This document shows, one piece after another, positions 35,396 to 44,766 of a stretch of 64,000 nucleotides of DNA. The stretch is from the NCBI RefSeq assembly GCF_900090225.1, contig NZ_FMHY01000002.1, positions 7,006,001-7,070,000 of the forward strand. Direction: 5' to 3'. Both the position numbers and the translations under genes were made by a program. Source of the DNA: Micromonospora eburnea (GTDB lineage Bacteria; Actinomycetota; Actinomycetes; Mycobacteriales; Micromonosporaceae). Each line of letters starts with the position of its first letter. Position 1 is the stretch's first letter. Under the pieces are notes generated by a model. The model was not told the DNA's origin, ran no database searches, and saw only the letters and a list, made by a program, of their open reading frames with translations.

Positions 35396-36187
35396 ATGCG
35401 AATCGGAGCCCACGTCGATCCGACCGACCCACTGGCCGAGGCGGCTGCCCGGGACGCCGAGGCCGTGCAGTTCTTCCTCTCCGATCCCCAGGGATGGAAG
35501 GCCCCGAAGGATCGGGAGGACGCCGAGCGGCTACGCGCCGCTGACCTCGACCTCTTCGTACACGCGCCGTACGTCATCAACGTGGCCACGCGGAACAACC
35601 GGATCCGCATCCCAAGCCGGAAGCTGCTCCTCGGCCACGCGACCGCCGCGGCCGCCATCGGGGCCAAGGGGCTGATCGTGCACGGCGGCCACGTCAACGC
35701 CGGGGACGACGTCGCCGTCGGCTTCGACAACTGGCGCAAGACCTTCGCGTACGCGGCGGAGTCCGGCGGCTTCCCACTCCCGGTCCTGATCGAGAACACC
35801 GCCGGCGGCGACAACGCCTGTGCCCGGCGCCTCGACGCGCTGGCCCGGCTCTGGGACGCGCTCGGCGACTACGAGGTGGGCTTCTGCCTCGACACCTGCC
35901 ACGCCCACGCCGGTGGCGAGGAGCTGCTGGGCCTGGTGGACCGGGTCAAGGCGATCACCGGCCGGATCGACCTGATCCACGCGAACAACTCCAAGGGCGC
36001 CTTCAACTCGGGCCAGGACCGGCACGACAACCTCGACGGCGGGACCATCGACCCGGAGCTGTTGGTGGCGGCGATCCGGGCAGCCGGCGCGCCGGTCATT
36101 GTGGAGACTCCGGGCGGCGTCGAGGGGCAGGCGGCGGACATCGCCTTCCTGCGCCGGCAGCTCGGTGCCGGAGCGTCGGCGGCATGA
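35396..36187 (+). CDS. nfo: Endonuclease IV-like (AP endonuclease family 2) protein
   Basis: Predicted 263-residue zinc-dependent AP endonuclease that nicks 5' of abasic sites. Zinc-ligand motifs of the TIM-barrel family appear in order: 'LFVHAPYVINVAT', 'LIVHGGHVNAG', 'VLIENTAGGDN', 'VGFCLDTCHAHAGG', 'LIHANNSKGAFNSGQDRHDN' and 'PVIVETPGG'. It is slightly shorter than Escherichia coli Nfo (about 285). Sugar isomerases share the fold, but the 'DTCHAHAGG' and 'SKG' motifs favour the nuclease. It overlaps the following membrane-protein gene by 4 bases (ATGA). Confidence 0.88.
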   Translation: MRIGAHVDPTDPLAEAAARDAEAVQFFLSDPQGWKAPKDREDAERLRAADLDLFVHAPYVINVATRNNRIRIPSRKLLLGHATAAAAIGAKGLIVHGGHVNAGDDVAVGFDNWRKTFAYAAESGGFPLPVLIENTAGGDNACARRLDALARLWDALGDYEVGFCLDTCHAHAGGEELLGLVDRVKAITGRIDLIHANNSKGAFNSGQDRHDNLDGGTIDPELLVAAIRAAGAPVIVETPGGVEGQAADIAFLRRQLGAGASAA

Positions 36188-38283
36188 CGACCGAGCAGTC
36201 CGACGCCACCGGCGGCACCGGGTCGGCCGGAGGGTTCTCCGCCGGCAGCCCGCAGCCGCCCGGCGACGACGCTCGACCGGCCGGGCGGTCGACCGACGGC
36301 GACGCGCAGCCGTCCGGCGGCACCGGCCAGACCGGTGCCGACACGATCGCCACGAAGACCGGCCCGGACGATCCCGGCGCCGCCGACAAGCCCGCGGAGC
36401 CCGGGCGGGACGGTGCCGCCGAAGGGCACGACAGGACCGCCGAGAGCGGGGCCGGGACCGCCGGCGAGGCCAGCGAGAAGGACGCCGCCACCGCGGATAC
36501 GGAGCCGGCCGATCGCTGGTCCGCGTTCGGCCCCGCCCCGGATCCCGTGCTCACCCGCCCGCGCCGGGCGGTCCGCGCAGTGGGCCGGTTCCTGATCCAC
36601 GAGTGGACCCTGGCCACCGTCGCCTCGCTGGTGCTGGCCGTGCTGATGACCTGGCCCACCCTGCGCTACCCGCGTTACACGCTGCCGCAGGACTACCTGG
36701 ACCCGAGCCTCCAATCCTGGCAGATGGCCTGGTCCGGGCACATCCTGCGGACCGACCCCGGGCAGCTCTGGCACTCGAACACGTTCTTCCCCGAGCCGTG
36801 GAGCTTCGCCTTCTCGGACACCCTCCTCGGATACGCGCCGGCCGGGCTGCTCGGCGACGGCCCCGTGGACGCCGTGCTGCGCTACAACATCATGTTCGTG
36901 CTGGCGCACGCGCTCGCCACGCTCGGGGCGTACGCGTTGGCGCGGCAGCTCGGCGCGGGGCGGATCGGCGCGGCGGTGGCCGGGGTGGCCTACGCGTACG
37001 CGCCCTGGCTGCTGGCCCAGGCCGGGCACCTGCACGTCATCTCCAACGGCGGCATCCCGCTGGCGCTGGCGATGCTCGCCCGGGGCCACGGCTGGTCCCT
37101 CCGCCACGGCTACCGGCCCCGGCGGCGCCACGCCGGCTGGGCGTTCGCCGGTTGGCTGGTGGCGGCGTGGCAGCTCAGCCTCGGCTTCGGCATCGGGCTG
37201 CCGTTCGCGTACCTGCTGGCCGGCGTCGTGTTGGTCTCGGCCGTCATCTGGTTCGCCCGGCGCTGGGTGGTAAGGCCCGTGAAGCGTCCCTTCGGCGGCC
37301 GGCTGCTCCTCGCCGACGTGCTCGGTGGGGTGCTCTTCGCCGCGGTGGGCGCGCTGCTGGCGGTGCCGTACTTCAAGGTCGCCGAGCTGCACCCGAACGC
37401 GGAGCGGACGCTCAACGACATCAACTTCTACTCGCCCCCGGCCCTCGCCTTCTTCACCGCCCCGGCGGAGTCGCGGATCTGGGGTGGGTTGCACGAGGGC
37501 GCGCGCGCCGCGCTGCCCTGGCACCCGGAGATGACCCTGCTGCCGGGCTTCGCGCTGTACGCCCTGGCGGCGGGCGGGCTCTTCTTCTCGGTGTGGCGGG
37601 TCCGTCACCGGATCCTCCTGCTCGCCGGGGTGCTGGCGACGGTGGCCCTGTCCATGGGCACCCGGCTTCTCGACGGCCGGTTCACCTACGTGCCGCTCTT
37701 CGACTACCTGCCGGGCTGGAGCGGGCTGCGTACGCCGGGTCGGTTGATGCTCTGGACCACGCTGCTGCTCGGCCTGCTCGCCGCCGGCGCCGTCACCGCG
37801 TTCTGCGCCCGGGTACGCGAACTCGCCGCCGAGCGGATTCCGTCGTGGCCCGGCCCGTGGCTGCGGCTGGCCACCCTGCTGCCGCTGCTCCTGGTCGTCG
37901 TGGAAGGGCTGAACAGCACGCCGCACCCGGTGGTGCCGCAGCAGCCACCGGTGATGCGGACGGTCGACGGCCCGATGCTGGTCCTGCCCAGCAGCCAGGC
38001 GTTGGACCAGCCGGTGATGCTCTGGTCGACCAGCCGGTTCCAGGACGTGGTCAACGGCGGCAGCGGTTTCACCCCGACGAGCCAGGCCCGGGTACGCGAC
38101 GCCAGCATCCGGTTCCCCGATCCGTTCAGCGTCGACTACCTGCGTCAACTCGGCGTGAAGACCGTGGTCGTGCTGCCCGGCCGGCTCGACAACACCCCGT
38201 GGGAGGGCATCCTCGACCGCCCGGTCGACGGCCTGGGTGTCACCCGCGAGGAGGTCGACGACGCGGTGGTCTACCGGCTCTGA
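36184..38283 (+). CDS. Large integral membrane protein, GT-C-like
   Basis: Predicted 699-residue protein of unknown function. Residues 1-115 are disordered (Gly, Asp, Glu, Pro and Thr). From about 140 there are ten or more membrane helices, and the last 140 residues form an outer domain ('VLPSSQALDQPVMLWSTSRF', 'LRQLGVKTVVVLPGRLDNTP'). The first outer loop 'YTLPQDYLDPSLQSWQMAW' and 'NTFFPEPWSFAFSDTLLG' resemble polyprenyl-linked GT-C glycosyltransferases, and 'WSGLRTPGRLMLW' resembles YfhO-like proteins. The sugar donor and acceptor are unknown. It is translationally coupled to nfo through ATGA. Confidence 0.75.
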   Translation: MTTEQSDATGGTGSAGGFSAGSPQPPGDDARPAGRSTDGDAQPSGGTGQTGADTIATKTGPDDPGAADKPAEPGRDGAAEGHDRTAESGAGTAGEASEKDAATADTEPADRWSAFGPAPDPVLTRPRRAVRAVGRFLIHEWTLATVASLVLAVLMTWPTLRYPRYTLPQDYLDPSLQSWQMAWSGHILRTDPGQLWHSNTFFPEPWSFAFSDTLLGYAPAGLLGDGPVDAVLRYNIMFVLAHALATLGAYALARQLGAGRIGAAVAGVAYAYAPWLLAQAGHLHVISNGGIPLALAMLARGHGWSLRHGYRPRRRHAGWAFAGWLVAAWQLSLGFGIGLPFAYLLAGVVLVSAVIWFARRWVVRPVKRPFGGRLLLADVLGGVLFAAVGALLAVPYFKVAELHPNAERTLNDINFYSPPALAFFTAPAESRIWGGLHEGARAALPWHPEMTLLPGFALYALAAGGLFFSVWRVRHRILLLAGVLATVALSMGTRLLDGRFTYVPLFDYLPGWSGLRTPGRLMLWTTLLLGLLAAGAVTAFCARVRELAAERIPSWPGPWLRLATLLPLLLVVVEGLNSTPHPVVPQQPPVMRTVDGPMLVLPSSQALDQPVMLWSTSRFQDVVNGGSGFTPTSQARVRDASIRFPDPFSVDYLRQLGVKTVVVLPGRLDNTPWEGILDRPVDGLGVTREEVDDAVVYRL

Positions 38284-38310
38284 GCCGTCGAACTCGCCGA
38301 CCGGACAGCA

Positions 38311-38336
38311 CCGCCCCGGCCGGATGGCCGGGGCGG
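38311..38336 (+). terminator. Hairpin terminator after the GT-C-like gene
   Basis: Perfect 11-bp stem (38311-38321 with 38326-38336) and a GGAT tetraloop, 28 bases downstream of the stop at 38283. Confidence 0.75.
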
Positions 38337-38496
38337 CGGTCCACCCGGATGCAGCCCTCATCAACCGGCCACCGTTCCGGCGTGGTGCAGCCGGATCGGG
38401 CCGCGGTCGATGACGCCACGGTGATGCCGGCCAGCACCATCTCCTCCATCTGCTGCGGCGCACCGCTGCGCCGCCGTACTTCTGGAGGAAGTTGGC

Positions 38497-39132
38497 ATGA
38501 ACCTCGGATCATCCGTCGGCAGGGGGCTGGCCCGCGTGCTGACCGCAGCCGTCGTGCTGCTCACCAGCATCACCGGCGTGGGCGTCGGCGCGGCCAACGC
38601 GGCTCCCTCCGCTGAAGGGAACTCGTCGGCGGTCGCCGTGGTGGACGCCGCCGGCGTCCAGCGGACCCTGCGGAACCCCGATGTGGTCAGCGCCCTCGGC
38701 GATGCCGACCAGGCGGTGTTCGTCGACTCGTCCACGATGGCCACCTACGGCTGCCGGTCGCTCTGTGAGGGCAAGAACCCGCAAACCTTCAGGGTCTTCT
38801 ACGACGACTGCATCGACTGCTTCTACAAGTGCGCCGACGACGCCATCACGCCCAAGCTGTCGGACGGTTACGTCTACACGGTGTCCAACCCCGTGGGTAG
38901 CGTCTCCCTGCGGTACAGCCCGCGGTGCCGCACGGCGTGGGCAAGGACCACCGGCAGCGACGAGGCGTTCAAGGTGGTCAGCAGGTACGCCGGTGGCAGT
39001 GTCCGCAAGACGATTGAGACGAACTCCCCGGACGTCTGGACCCTGATGGTGGACGACGCCGGTTACGAGGCGCAGGCCTGCTTCTGGCCAAACGGTCCGT
39101 ACACCGGCTGGACGTGCACCCGCTGGTACTGA
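38497..39132 (+). CDS. Secreted DUF2690-like protein
   Basis: Predicted 211-residue secreted protein. The signal peptide covers residues 1-36 ('RVLTAAVVLLTSITGVGVGA', cleavage after 'ANA-A'). The mature part has eight or more cysteines, with 'YGCRSLCEGKNP' and 'DDCIDCFYKCADDA', then 'VSLRYSPRCRTAWARTTGSD', which is the DUF2690 signature, and 'ACFWPNGPYTGWTCTRWY' at the end. It is probably a disulfide-rich outer-surface protein of unknown role. The ATG at 38497 has GGAGGA upstream. It belongs to the block of extra genes inserted between rpsF and the Rv0051-like gene. Confidence 0.83.
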   Translation: MNLGSSVGRGLARVLTAAVVLLTSITGVGVGAANAAPSAEGNSSAVAVVDAAGVQRTLRNPDVVSALGDADQAVFVDSSTMATYGCRSLCEGKNPQTFRVFYDDCIDCFYKCADDAITPKLSDGYVYTVSNPVGSVSLRYSPRCRTAWARTTGSDEAFKVVSRYAGGSVRKTIETNSPDVWTLMVDDAGYEAQACFWPNGPYTGWTCTRWY

Positions 39133-39139
39133 GTCGCCG

Positions 39140-39171
39140 CGGGGGTGCGGGCTGATCCGCCCGCACCCCCG
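39140..39171 (+). terminator. Hairpin terminator after the DUF2690-like gene
   Basis: Perfect 13-bp stem (39140-39152 with 39159-39171) with a TGATCC loop, 8 bases after the stop. Confidence 0.78.
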
Positions 39172-39266
39172 TCTGTCGGACCGCTCAGCAGGTTGACTCC
39201 GGCCTGCTCGACGGCCGGAGCCGATCACCAGCTCCGGCCCTTTCGCCCTCCTCGCTAGCATCGAGA

Positions 39267-40181
39267 ATGGACTATGCTCGGCGCGATCCGTCAGGGTCAG
39301 GTCACAGCACAGCCACGGGGGCAGTTTTGGAGTTCCAGTTTCTGGGTCCATTGACCATGAGGTCCGGCAATTCCTCCATCTACCTCTCCGGGGAGCGCAG
39401 CCGACGGCTGCTCGCCGGTCTGGTCATCGACGCCAACCGAACCGTAAGCATCGCTCGACTGATAGACATCGTCTGGGGCGACAACCCACCGGCCACCGCT
39501 CGCCAACAGATCCAGAACCGGTTGGGCCGGCTCCGCTCGCTGCTGACATGTGACGGCTCCGGCCAGCAGATCGTCCGGCACGGTGACTGCTACACGCTGG
39601 AGGTGACCGAGGAGCGGGTTGACGGTCTCCGATTCCGACGGCTCTGCGCGGAGGCGGGCATCGCCCGCCAGCACGGTGAGATGACGCGGGCGGCGACCCT
39701 GCTACGTCAGGGGCTGATGTTGTGGCGCGGTAATGCCATGCAGGACGTCCACTCCACCATGCTGCAGGCCGACGCGGCCCACTGGGAGGAGTCCCGCCTC
39801 CGCGCCATCGAGATGCTCGTGGAGATCGAGTTCGAGCGCGGCAACTCGGTGGGCTCGGTCCCGGAGCTCCAGTCCTGGGCCGCATTGCACCCGTACCACG
39901 AGGGGCTGCACATGCGGCTCGCTGAGGCACTGCACCATGCCTGCCGGACCGCCGAATCCCTGGCCGTCATCCGTGACCTCCGGAGCCGCCTGGACGGCGA
40001 GTTGGGCATACCGCCCGGGCCCGCGGTGCACGAACTCGAACGCCGGATCATCGCCGACCAGAGGACGGCTTCTCCGCGGCCTCCGTCGATCCAGATGAAC
40101 CGCCAGACCGCTGAGGCCCTGCACCGCGCGCTCACCGAGACGACGAAAGTGCTCCAACTCCTCGGCCGCGCCCTCGAGTAA
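39267..40181 (+). CDS. SARP/BTAD-family transcriptional regulator
   Basis: Predicted regulator of 304 residues (284 if the TTG at 39327 is used). The N-terminal winged helix is OmpR-like ('LEFQFLGPLTMRSGN', 'LLAGLVIDANRTVSIARLID', 'VWGDNPPATARQQIQNRLGRLRS' read in parts), and the bacterial transcriptional activator domain follows from about residue 115 to 270. No ATPase or TPR domain is attached, so this is a small SARP. Such proteins usually activate antibiotic clusters, but no biosynthetic genes are present here. TTG 39327 has GGGGG upstream and places the family start correctly; ATG 39267 adds 20 residues. Confidence 0.87.
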   Translation: MDYARRDPSGSGHSTATGAVLEFQFLGPLTMRSGNSSIYLSGERSRRLLAGLVIDANRTVSIARLIDIVWGDNPPATARQQIQNRLGRLRSLLTCDGSGQQIVRHGDCYTLEVTEERVDGLRFRRLCAEAGIARQHGEMTRAATLLRQGLMLWRGNAMQDVHSTMLQADAAHWEESRLRAIEMLVEIEFERGNSVGSVPELQSWAALHPYHEGLHMRLAEALHHACRTAESLAVIRDLRSRLDGELGIPPGPAVHELERRIIADQRTASPRPPSIQMNRQTAEALHRALTETTKVLQLLGRALE

Positions 40182-40191
40182 CAACGCGGGA

Positions 40192-40238
40192 GTCCTGGTG
40201 GGTCAGTGGGTCTCCCACGACCCCGAACCCACCAGGAC
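40192..40238. terminator. Convergent long hairpin
   Basis: Perfect 12-bp outer stem (40192-40203 with 40227-40238), with an inner GTGGG-TCT-CCCAC hairpin, between the SARP stop (40181) and the GT87 stop (40278). It probably terminates in both directions. Confidence 0.78.
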
Positions 40239-40277
40239 CCGTGCTCTCGCCCGGCCGGGCGGCACTCCCGGTCGCGC

Positions 40278-41786
40278 TCACACGGCCGCGGCCTCCACCG
40301 GGGTACGGCTCGGCTTCGTGCGCTGCCGCCAGCGGACGTACCAGGGGGCATCCTCGGTGCCGTCGAGGACTCCGCCGTCCGGATCGTCCGCGTACGTGGT
40401 GCGCACCGCGTCCTCTTCCGGCCGCAGGATGTCCCGGATCACGAAGCCGCAGAGCACCACCACCGTGATCAGGCGCAGGCTGGACGCCAGCACGAAGACT
40501 CCCTCGGGGAAGACCGGTTTGCCGGTGGCCGAACCGAGCAGTTCCCCGTAGAAGGCGACGAAGTAGCAGACCTCGGCGATCTGCCAGGCCAGGAACGCAC
40601 CCCAGCGCGGCCGGGCGAGCACGGCGAGCGGGAGCAGCCAGAGCACGAACTGCTGGGACCAGACCTTGCTGAAGATCAGGAAGGCGGCGACCACCAGGAA
40701 GCCGAGCTGCGCGAGCCGGGGCCGGCGCCGGGCGAACAACGCCAGTGCGGCCACGCCGAGGCACGCCAGCCCGAAGAGCAGGTACGACACCCAGTTGAGG
40801 GTGGGAATGTTGGCGTTCAGCCACTCGAACGGCCCCAGCTCACCGGGTTGCGACGGGCTGATCTTGCCGTCGAGGTAGCGGCCGATGTACCAGAGGGTGC
40901 CCCAGTCGATCGGCCGGGTGGTGTTCAGGTCGAAGAACCGCTCCCAGTTGTCCCGGTACGGGATCGCCACCGGCAGGTTGACCGCGACCAGCGCCACCAG
41001 CCCCGCTGCGGTGGCGGTGAGCGCGGCGCGCAGCCGACCGGCGCGTAGCCCGAGCACCAGGATCGGGCCGAGCAGGAACAGCGGCCACAGCTTCGCCGCC
41101 CCGGCCAGGCCGATCAGGACCCCGGCCAACACCGGACGGCGACGTGCCCAGGCCAGCAGCCCGAACGCGGCCAGCCCGACGGCGAGCAGGTCCCAGTTGA
41201 CGGTGGCGGTGAGCAGCAGGGCCGGCGCGAGCGCGAACATCGCCGCGTCCCAGGGTCGTCGGCGGCGCAGGCTGAGGATGACCGCGACGGTGGCGACGGC
41301 GAGCGCGCTGAGCACCAGGGCGTTCAGGTTGTAGAACCACCGCCCCTGGTTGATGCCGGGGTTGTCCACGCCGAGGGCGTGCACCGGCAGGCCGAGCGCT
41401 CCCATGAAGTAGCCGGTCAGCACCGGGTACTCCACCGGGTGGTCGACGTAGGGCACCTTGCCCTCGTTGAGGCCTTCGGCGTAGTAGAGCGCCAACACGT
41501 CGCTGTAGCACATCCGGGTGTACTGCACGTTGTTCTGCCAGGCACCGTCCTGGCAGGGCGACTTCTGCACCCAGTGCAGCGCGAGCGTCAGGCACACCAG
41601 GGCCAGCACGATCCTGGCCGCGGTCCAGAACCGGCCCTCCCGGCCGGCCGGCCGGTCGAGGGCGACCGCATGATCGCCAAGCGGGCCACCGATCAGCTCG
41701 GAGGCACCGCGGACGAAGCCGTCCGAGCGGGACGGGTGGTCGATTGGACCACTGTCGTCGATGCCTGGCGTCGACTGGATGCTCAT
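40278..41786 (-). CDS. GT87-like membrane glycosyltransferase (Rv0051-like)
   Basis: Predicted 502-residue membrane protein with about twelve helices and a hydrophilic N terminus of about 60 residues. 'GKVPYVDHPVEYPVLTGYFMG', 'TVNWDLLAVGLAAFGLLAWA' and 'GLAGAAKLWPLFLLGPILVL' are typical of GT87/DUF2029 proteins. The ATG at 41786 is chosen; the frame to 42167 is antisense shadow of the PBP gene. By position it matches Rv0051 next to ponA1, which suggests a role in wall or lipoglycan assembly. A terminator separates it from the PBP gene upstream. Confidence 0.88.
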   Translation of the reverse strand: MSIQSTPGIDDSGPIDHPSRSDGFVRGASELIGGPLGDHAVALDRPAGREGRFWTAARIVLALVCLTLALHWVQKSPCQDGAWQNNVQYTRMCYSDVLALYYAEGLNEGKVPYVDHPVEYPVLTGYFMGALGLPVHALGVDNPGINQGRWFYNLNALVLSALAVATVAVILSLRRRRPWDAAMFALAPALLLTATVNWDLLAVGLAAFGLLAWARRRPVLAGVLIGLAGAAKLWPLFLLGPILVLGLRAGRLRAALTATAAGLVALVAVNLPVAIPYRDNWERFFDLNTTRPIDWGTLWYIGRYLDGKISPSQPGELGPFEWLNANIPTLNWVSYLLFGLACLGVAALALFARRRPRLAQLGFLVVAAFLIFSKVWSQQFVLWLLPLAVLARPRWGAFLAWQIAEVCYFVAFYGELLGSATGKPVFPEGVFVLASSLRLITVVVLCGFVIRDILRPEEDAVRTTYADDPDGGVLDGTEDAPWYVRWRQRTKPSRTPVEAAAV

Positions 41787-41903
41787 GGAAAGGCATCCTG
41801 CCCTATCTCGGACCCGCCGACGAGATCTATCGACAGAGGACATCGATGTCCCAGCAGGCACGCAAGATCCAGAACGGGGTCCTTCTCTCCCCGAATTGAC
41901 GCC

Positions 41904-41936
41904 GACGGCGGCCGGACCAGTGGTCCGGCCGCCGTC
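41904..41936 (-). terminator. Terminator after the PBP gene
   Basis: Perfect 16-base arms (41904-41919 and 41921-41936) around a single G, which fold as a hairpin with a small loop. It lies 14 bases beyond the PBP stop on the minus strand. Confidence 0.8.
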
Positions 41937-41949
41937 GTCAGCCCTGCCG

Positions 41950-44766
41950 TCAGTACGTCTGGCGTGGCGGTGTGCTGGGCAGGAGGCCACCACCGCGACC
42001 GCCGCCGCCCGGGCCCCACGGGAAGCCGTTCCCGTTGCCGTTCCCGTTCCCGTTGCCGTTCCCGTTGCCGTTCGGGTCGTTGCCGCCGTTCTCCGGGCAG
42101 AAGAGGCCGAGGTTGTCGCAGACCGGCCCGTCGTTCGGCGGCGGCGGTGCCTCGCCGTTTCCGCCATCGTCCTTACCGACGTGCGCGGCGGGCGGGAAGT
42201 CCTCCTTCTTCTTGCCCTTGAGCGCGTCGTTCATGAACCGCTGGAAGATGGCGCCGGGCATGCCGGCACCGCTGATCTTCGTCTTGCCGTCCTTCATCAG
42301 GAGCGCCTTGCGGGCGCTCTTGTTGCCGACCCAGACGGCGGTGGCGAGCTGCGGCGTGTATCCGATCATCCAGGCGTCGCCGTTGGCCAGCGGGTCCTTC
42401 GGATCGCCGAGCTCCCAGGTACCGGTCTTCTCGGCGGCCTTCCGGCCGTCGGCGAGCCGGCGGTTCACCTGCGCCGGGTACTTCTGCAGCACTGAGGTCA
42501 CATCGGCCACGACATCCTTTCGGATGCGCTGCTCGCCCTTGGTCTTCGGGCCACCCTTGGTGACCCACTTGCCGGTGCTGATGTCCTGCTTCTCGACCTT
42601 CTTGACGAAGTGGGCCTTGTGGTAGACGCCCTCGTTGGCGAAGGTGGCGACGCCGTTGGCATGGTCCAGCACGGTGACGGGATACTTACCGAAGCCGACG
42701 TTGTAGTAGAACGGCTCCGGGGCCACCTCCGACGCCTTCATCTTGGTGAGATCGTATGGCGTGGGCGGCTCGGTGTCGTTCCGCCACATCGTCGAGATGC
42801 CCGCACGCTTGGCCAGGTCGACGACCTTTGCCGGGTGGATCTGCTCGGTGACGTACCAGAACGGCACATTCAGTGAGAGCAGGGTCGACTTCTCCAGCGT
42901 GCAGGAGTCGTGGCAGGACGGATCGTCTTTGCCCGCGTTGCTGATCTTGTCCTTGATGCCCTCCGGCTTGAACGCCTTTCCCTTCCAGCGCGACTCGATA
43001 GAGTGGCCGGCTTCCAGCGCCGCCGCCAGGGTGTAGATCTTGAAACTCGAACCCGGAGAATGGCCACCGGTGAGGACGCCGTCCTCGACGTTCTTGCCGG
43101 CGAAGTCGTGGAAGGTGCCGTTGTCACCGCCGTAGTAGGCGCGTACCTCACCGTTGCTCGGGTCGATCGCCACCACGGCGGCCATCAGATTGTCGCGTTG
43201 ACCGTTGAGCTCGGAGCCCTTCCGGGCCCGCTGGGCCGCATCGAGCGCCGCTTCCTGCATCTTGGTGTCGATGGTGGTGGTGATCCGGTAGCCGCCCCGG
43301 CTCAGCGCCTTGGAACAGAGCGGCTTGTCCTGCGTGGCCTCGGCCTCGTTGTCGGTGCAGAGCTTCAGCTCGCGCAACTCCTGCGAGACGTAATTGACCA
43401 CGTTGCCGTAGGGCGTGTCGAGGCCGAAGCCTCCGGCGTTGCCCTTGGTGGGCTTCTGGAGCGTCTTCGTCGGGTACTCGGTGGGGTGCTCGGGCATATT
43501 GGGCGCGTCGAGCCACTTCTCGCTGATCATGTTCTGGATGACGTAGTTCCAGCGCTCCAGCGCGGGTTGCGGGTTGATCGCCGGGTCGTAGCCCTTGTGG
43601 GCGGCGCTCGGCTCCGGCTGCTTGATCAGCGCGGCGAGCACCGCGCCCTCCGCCACGGTCAGCTTCGACACGTCCTTCTTGAAGTACGTCTGCGACGCCG
43701 CCTGGATGCCGTACGCGCCCCGGCCGAAATAGATCACGTTCAGGTAGTGCTGCATGATCGTCGGCTTGTCGTACCGGTCGTTCAGCTTGGAGGCGAGGAT
43801 CGCCTCCTTCACCTTGCGCCCGTACGTGTCCTGGTCGAGGTTGTCGAACGCGTTGCGGGCGTACTGCTGGGTGATGGTGGAGGCACCCTGCTTGTCGCCA
43901 CCGGTGAGGTTGTTCCACGCGGCCCGGGCGATGCCCTTGTAGTCCACGCCGGAGTGCCGGTAGAAGTTCTTGTCCTCGGCGGCGGCCACCGCGTGCTGCA
44001 CGAACTCGGGAATCTGAGCGATGGTGACGAACTGCCGGTTCTCCTCACCGACCTTGGCGATGGTCTTGCCGTCCTGAGAAAGGATCGACGTGGACAACGG
44101 TGGCACGGTGTCCTGGGGCAGGATGACGTTCGTCGAGTAGTAGGTGAAGCCGACGACGCCGATGCCGGCGAGCATGATGAAGACGGCGAAGCCGGCGATC
44201 AGGATGTTGAACCGGCGGCGCTTCTTCGCCCGGGCCCGCGCGGCCGGGTCGTCACCGCGGCCACTCCGGCCGCCCCGGCCGGGGCCACCCGGCCCGCCGG
44301 GGCCACCGCCGGCCCCGCCCACACCGGCCCGAGCCACCGCGGCCCGGCCGCCGACGGACGCCGAGCCGACGCCCGCCCGCCCGGCCGCGCCCACGCTGGC
44401 CGCGCCGACCGTGGCGCGCCCGGACGGGGCACCCGGGGACACCGGCACCGAGGCGCGGCCCGCACCGGCCCGGCCGGAGGCGCCGCCGGGTGCCGGCGAG
44501 ACCGGCACCGAGGCCCGGCCTCCCGCACCGGCCCGACCCACCGAGGCCGAGCCGGAGGCGCCGCGTGGTGCCGGGGCCGTGCCGCCGACCGAGGCGCGTC
44601 CGCCGGACGCGGAGCCCGGTGGAGTCACCGAGGCGCGGGCCGAGGAGCCGCCTCCCGACCCTGATGACCAGCCGCTTCCGTGTGTGCGTCCGCCCTGATC
44701 GGGGCCGCCGTTCGGGCCCGGGATCTGGGCCCGCCCACGCGAAGAACTGGGATCGCCGTAGTTCAT
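41950..44766 (-). CDS. Class A penicillin-binding protein (transglycosylase/transpeptidase)
   Basis: Predicted 938-residue bifunctional peptidoglycan synthase, ponA1-like. Residues 1-180 are an unusual low-complexity cytoplasmic region of Ala, Gly, Ser, Arg and Val with repeated 'RASV' and 'GRAxVG' units. A membrane helix is at about 186-212. The GT51 domain has 'AVAAAEDKNFYRHSG' (catalytic Glu near 263) and 'GASTITQQYARNAF'. The transpeptidase has SSFK in 'GGHSPGSSFKIYTL' (near 570), 'SLN' and 'KTGTWE' (near 778). The tail is Pro/Gly/Asn-rich ('DPNGNGNGNGNGN'). Position between DUF5318 and a GT87 gene matches Rv0050. Confidence 0.96.
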   Translation of the reverse strand: MNYGDPSSSRGRAQIPGPNGGPDQGGRTHGSGWSSGSGGGSSARASVTPPGSASGGRASVGGTAPAPRGASGSASVGRAGAGGRASVPVSPAPGGASGRAGAGRASVPVSPGAPSGRATVGAASVGAAGRAGVGSASVGGRAAVARAGVGGAGGGPGGPGGPGRGGRSGRGDDPAARARAKKRRRFNILIAGFAVFIMLAGIGVVGFTYYSTNVILPQDTVPPLSTSILSQDGKTIAKVGEENRQFVTIAQIPEFVQHAVAAAEDKNFYRHSGVDYKGIARAAWNNLTGGDKQGASTITQQYARNAFDNLDQDTYGRKVKEAILASKLNDRYDKPTIMQHYLNVIYFGRGAYGIQAASQTYFKKDVSKLTVAEGAVLAALIKQPEPSAAHKGYDPAINPQPALERWNYVIQNMISEKWLDAPNMPEHPTEYPTKTLQKPTKGNAGGFGLDTPYGNVVNYVSQELRELKLCTDNEAEATQDKPLCSKALSRGGYRITTTIDTKMQEAALDAAQRARKGSELNGQRDNLMAAVVAIDPSNGEVRAYYGGDNGTFHDFAGKNVEDGVLTGGHSPGSSFKIYTLAAALEAGHSIESRWKGKAFKPEGIKDKISNAGKDDPSCHDSCTLEKSTLLSLNVPFWYVTEQIHPAKVVDLAKRAGISTMWRNDTEPPTPYDLTKMKASEVAPEPFYYNVGFGKYPVTVLDHANGVATFANEGVYHKAHFVKKVEKQDISTGKWVTKGGPKTKGEQRIRKDVVADVTSVLQKYPAQVNRRLADGRKAAEKTGTWELGDPKDPLANGDAWMIGYTPQLATAVWVGNKSARKALLMKDGKTKISGAGMPGAIFQRFMNDALKGKKKEDFPPAAHVGKDDGGNGEAPPPPNDGPVCDNLGLFCPENGGNDPNGNGNGNGNGNGNGNGFPWGPGGGGRGGGLLPSTPPRQTY

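Noticed and set aside
39270..39310. SARP heptamer direct repeats (GTCAGG GTCAGG) before the SARP gene
   Set aside because: Only two short copies, without the 11- or 22-bp spacing and -10 context of known SARP sites.
41787..42167. Extended start of the Rv0051-like membrane protein
   Set aside because: The extension covers the PBP terminator and PBP coding sequence in another phase.
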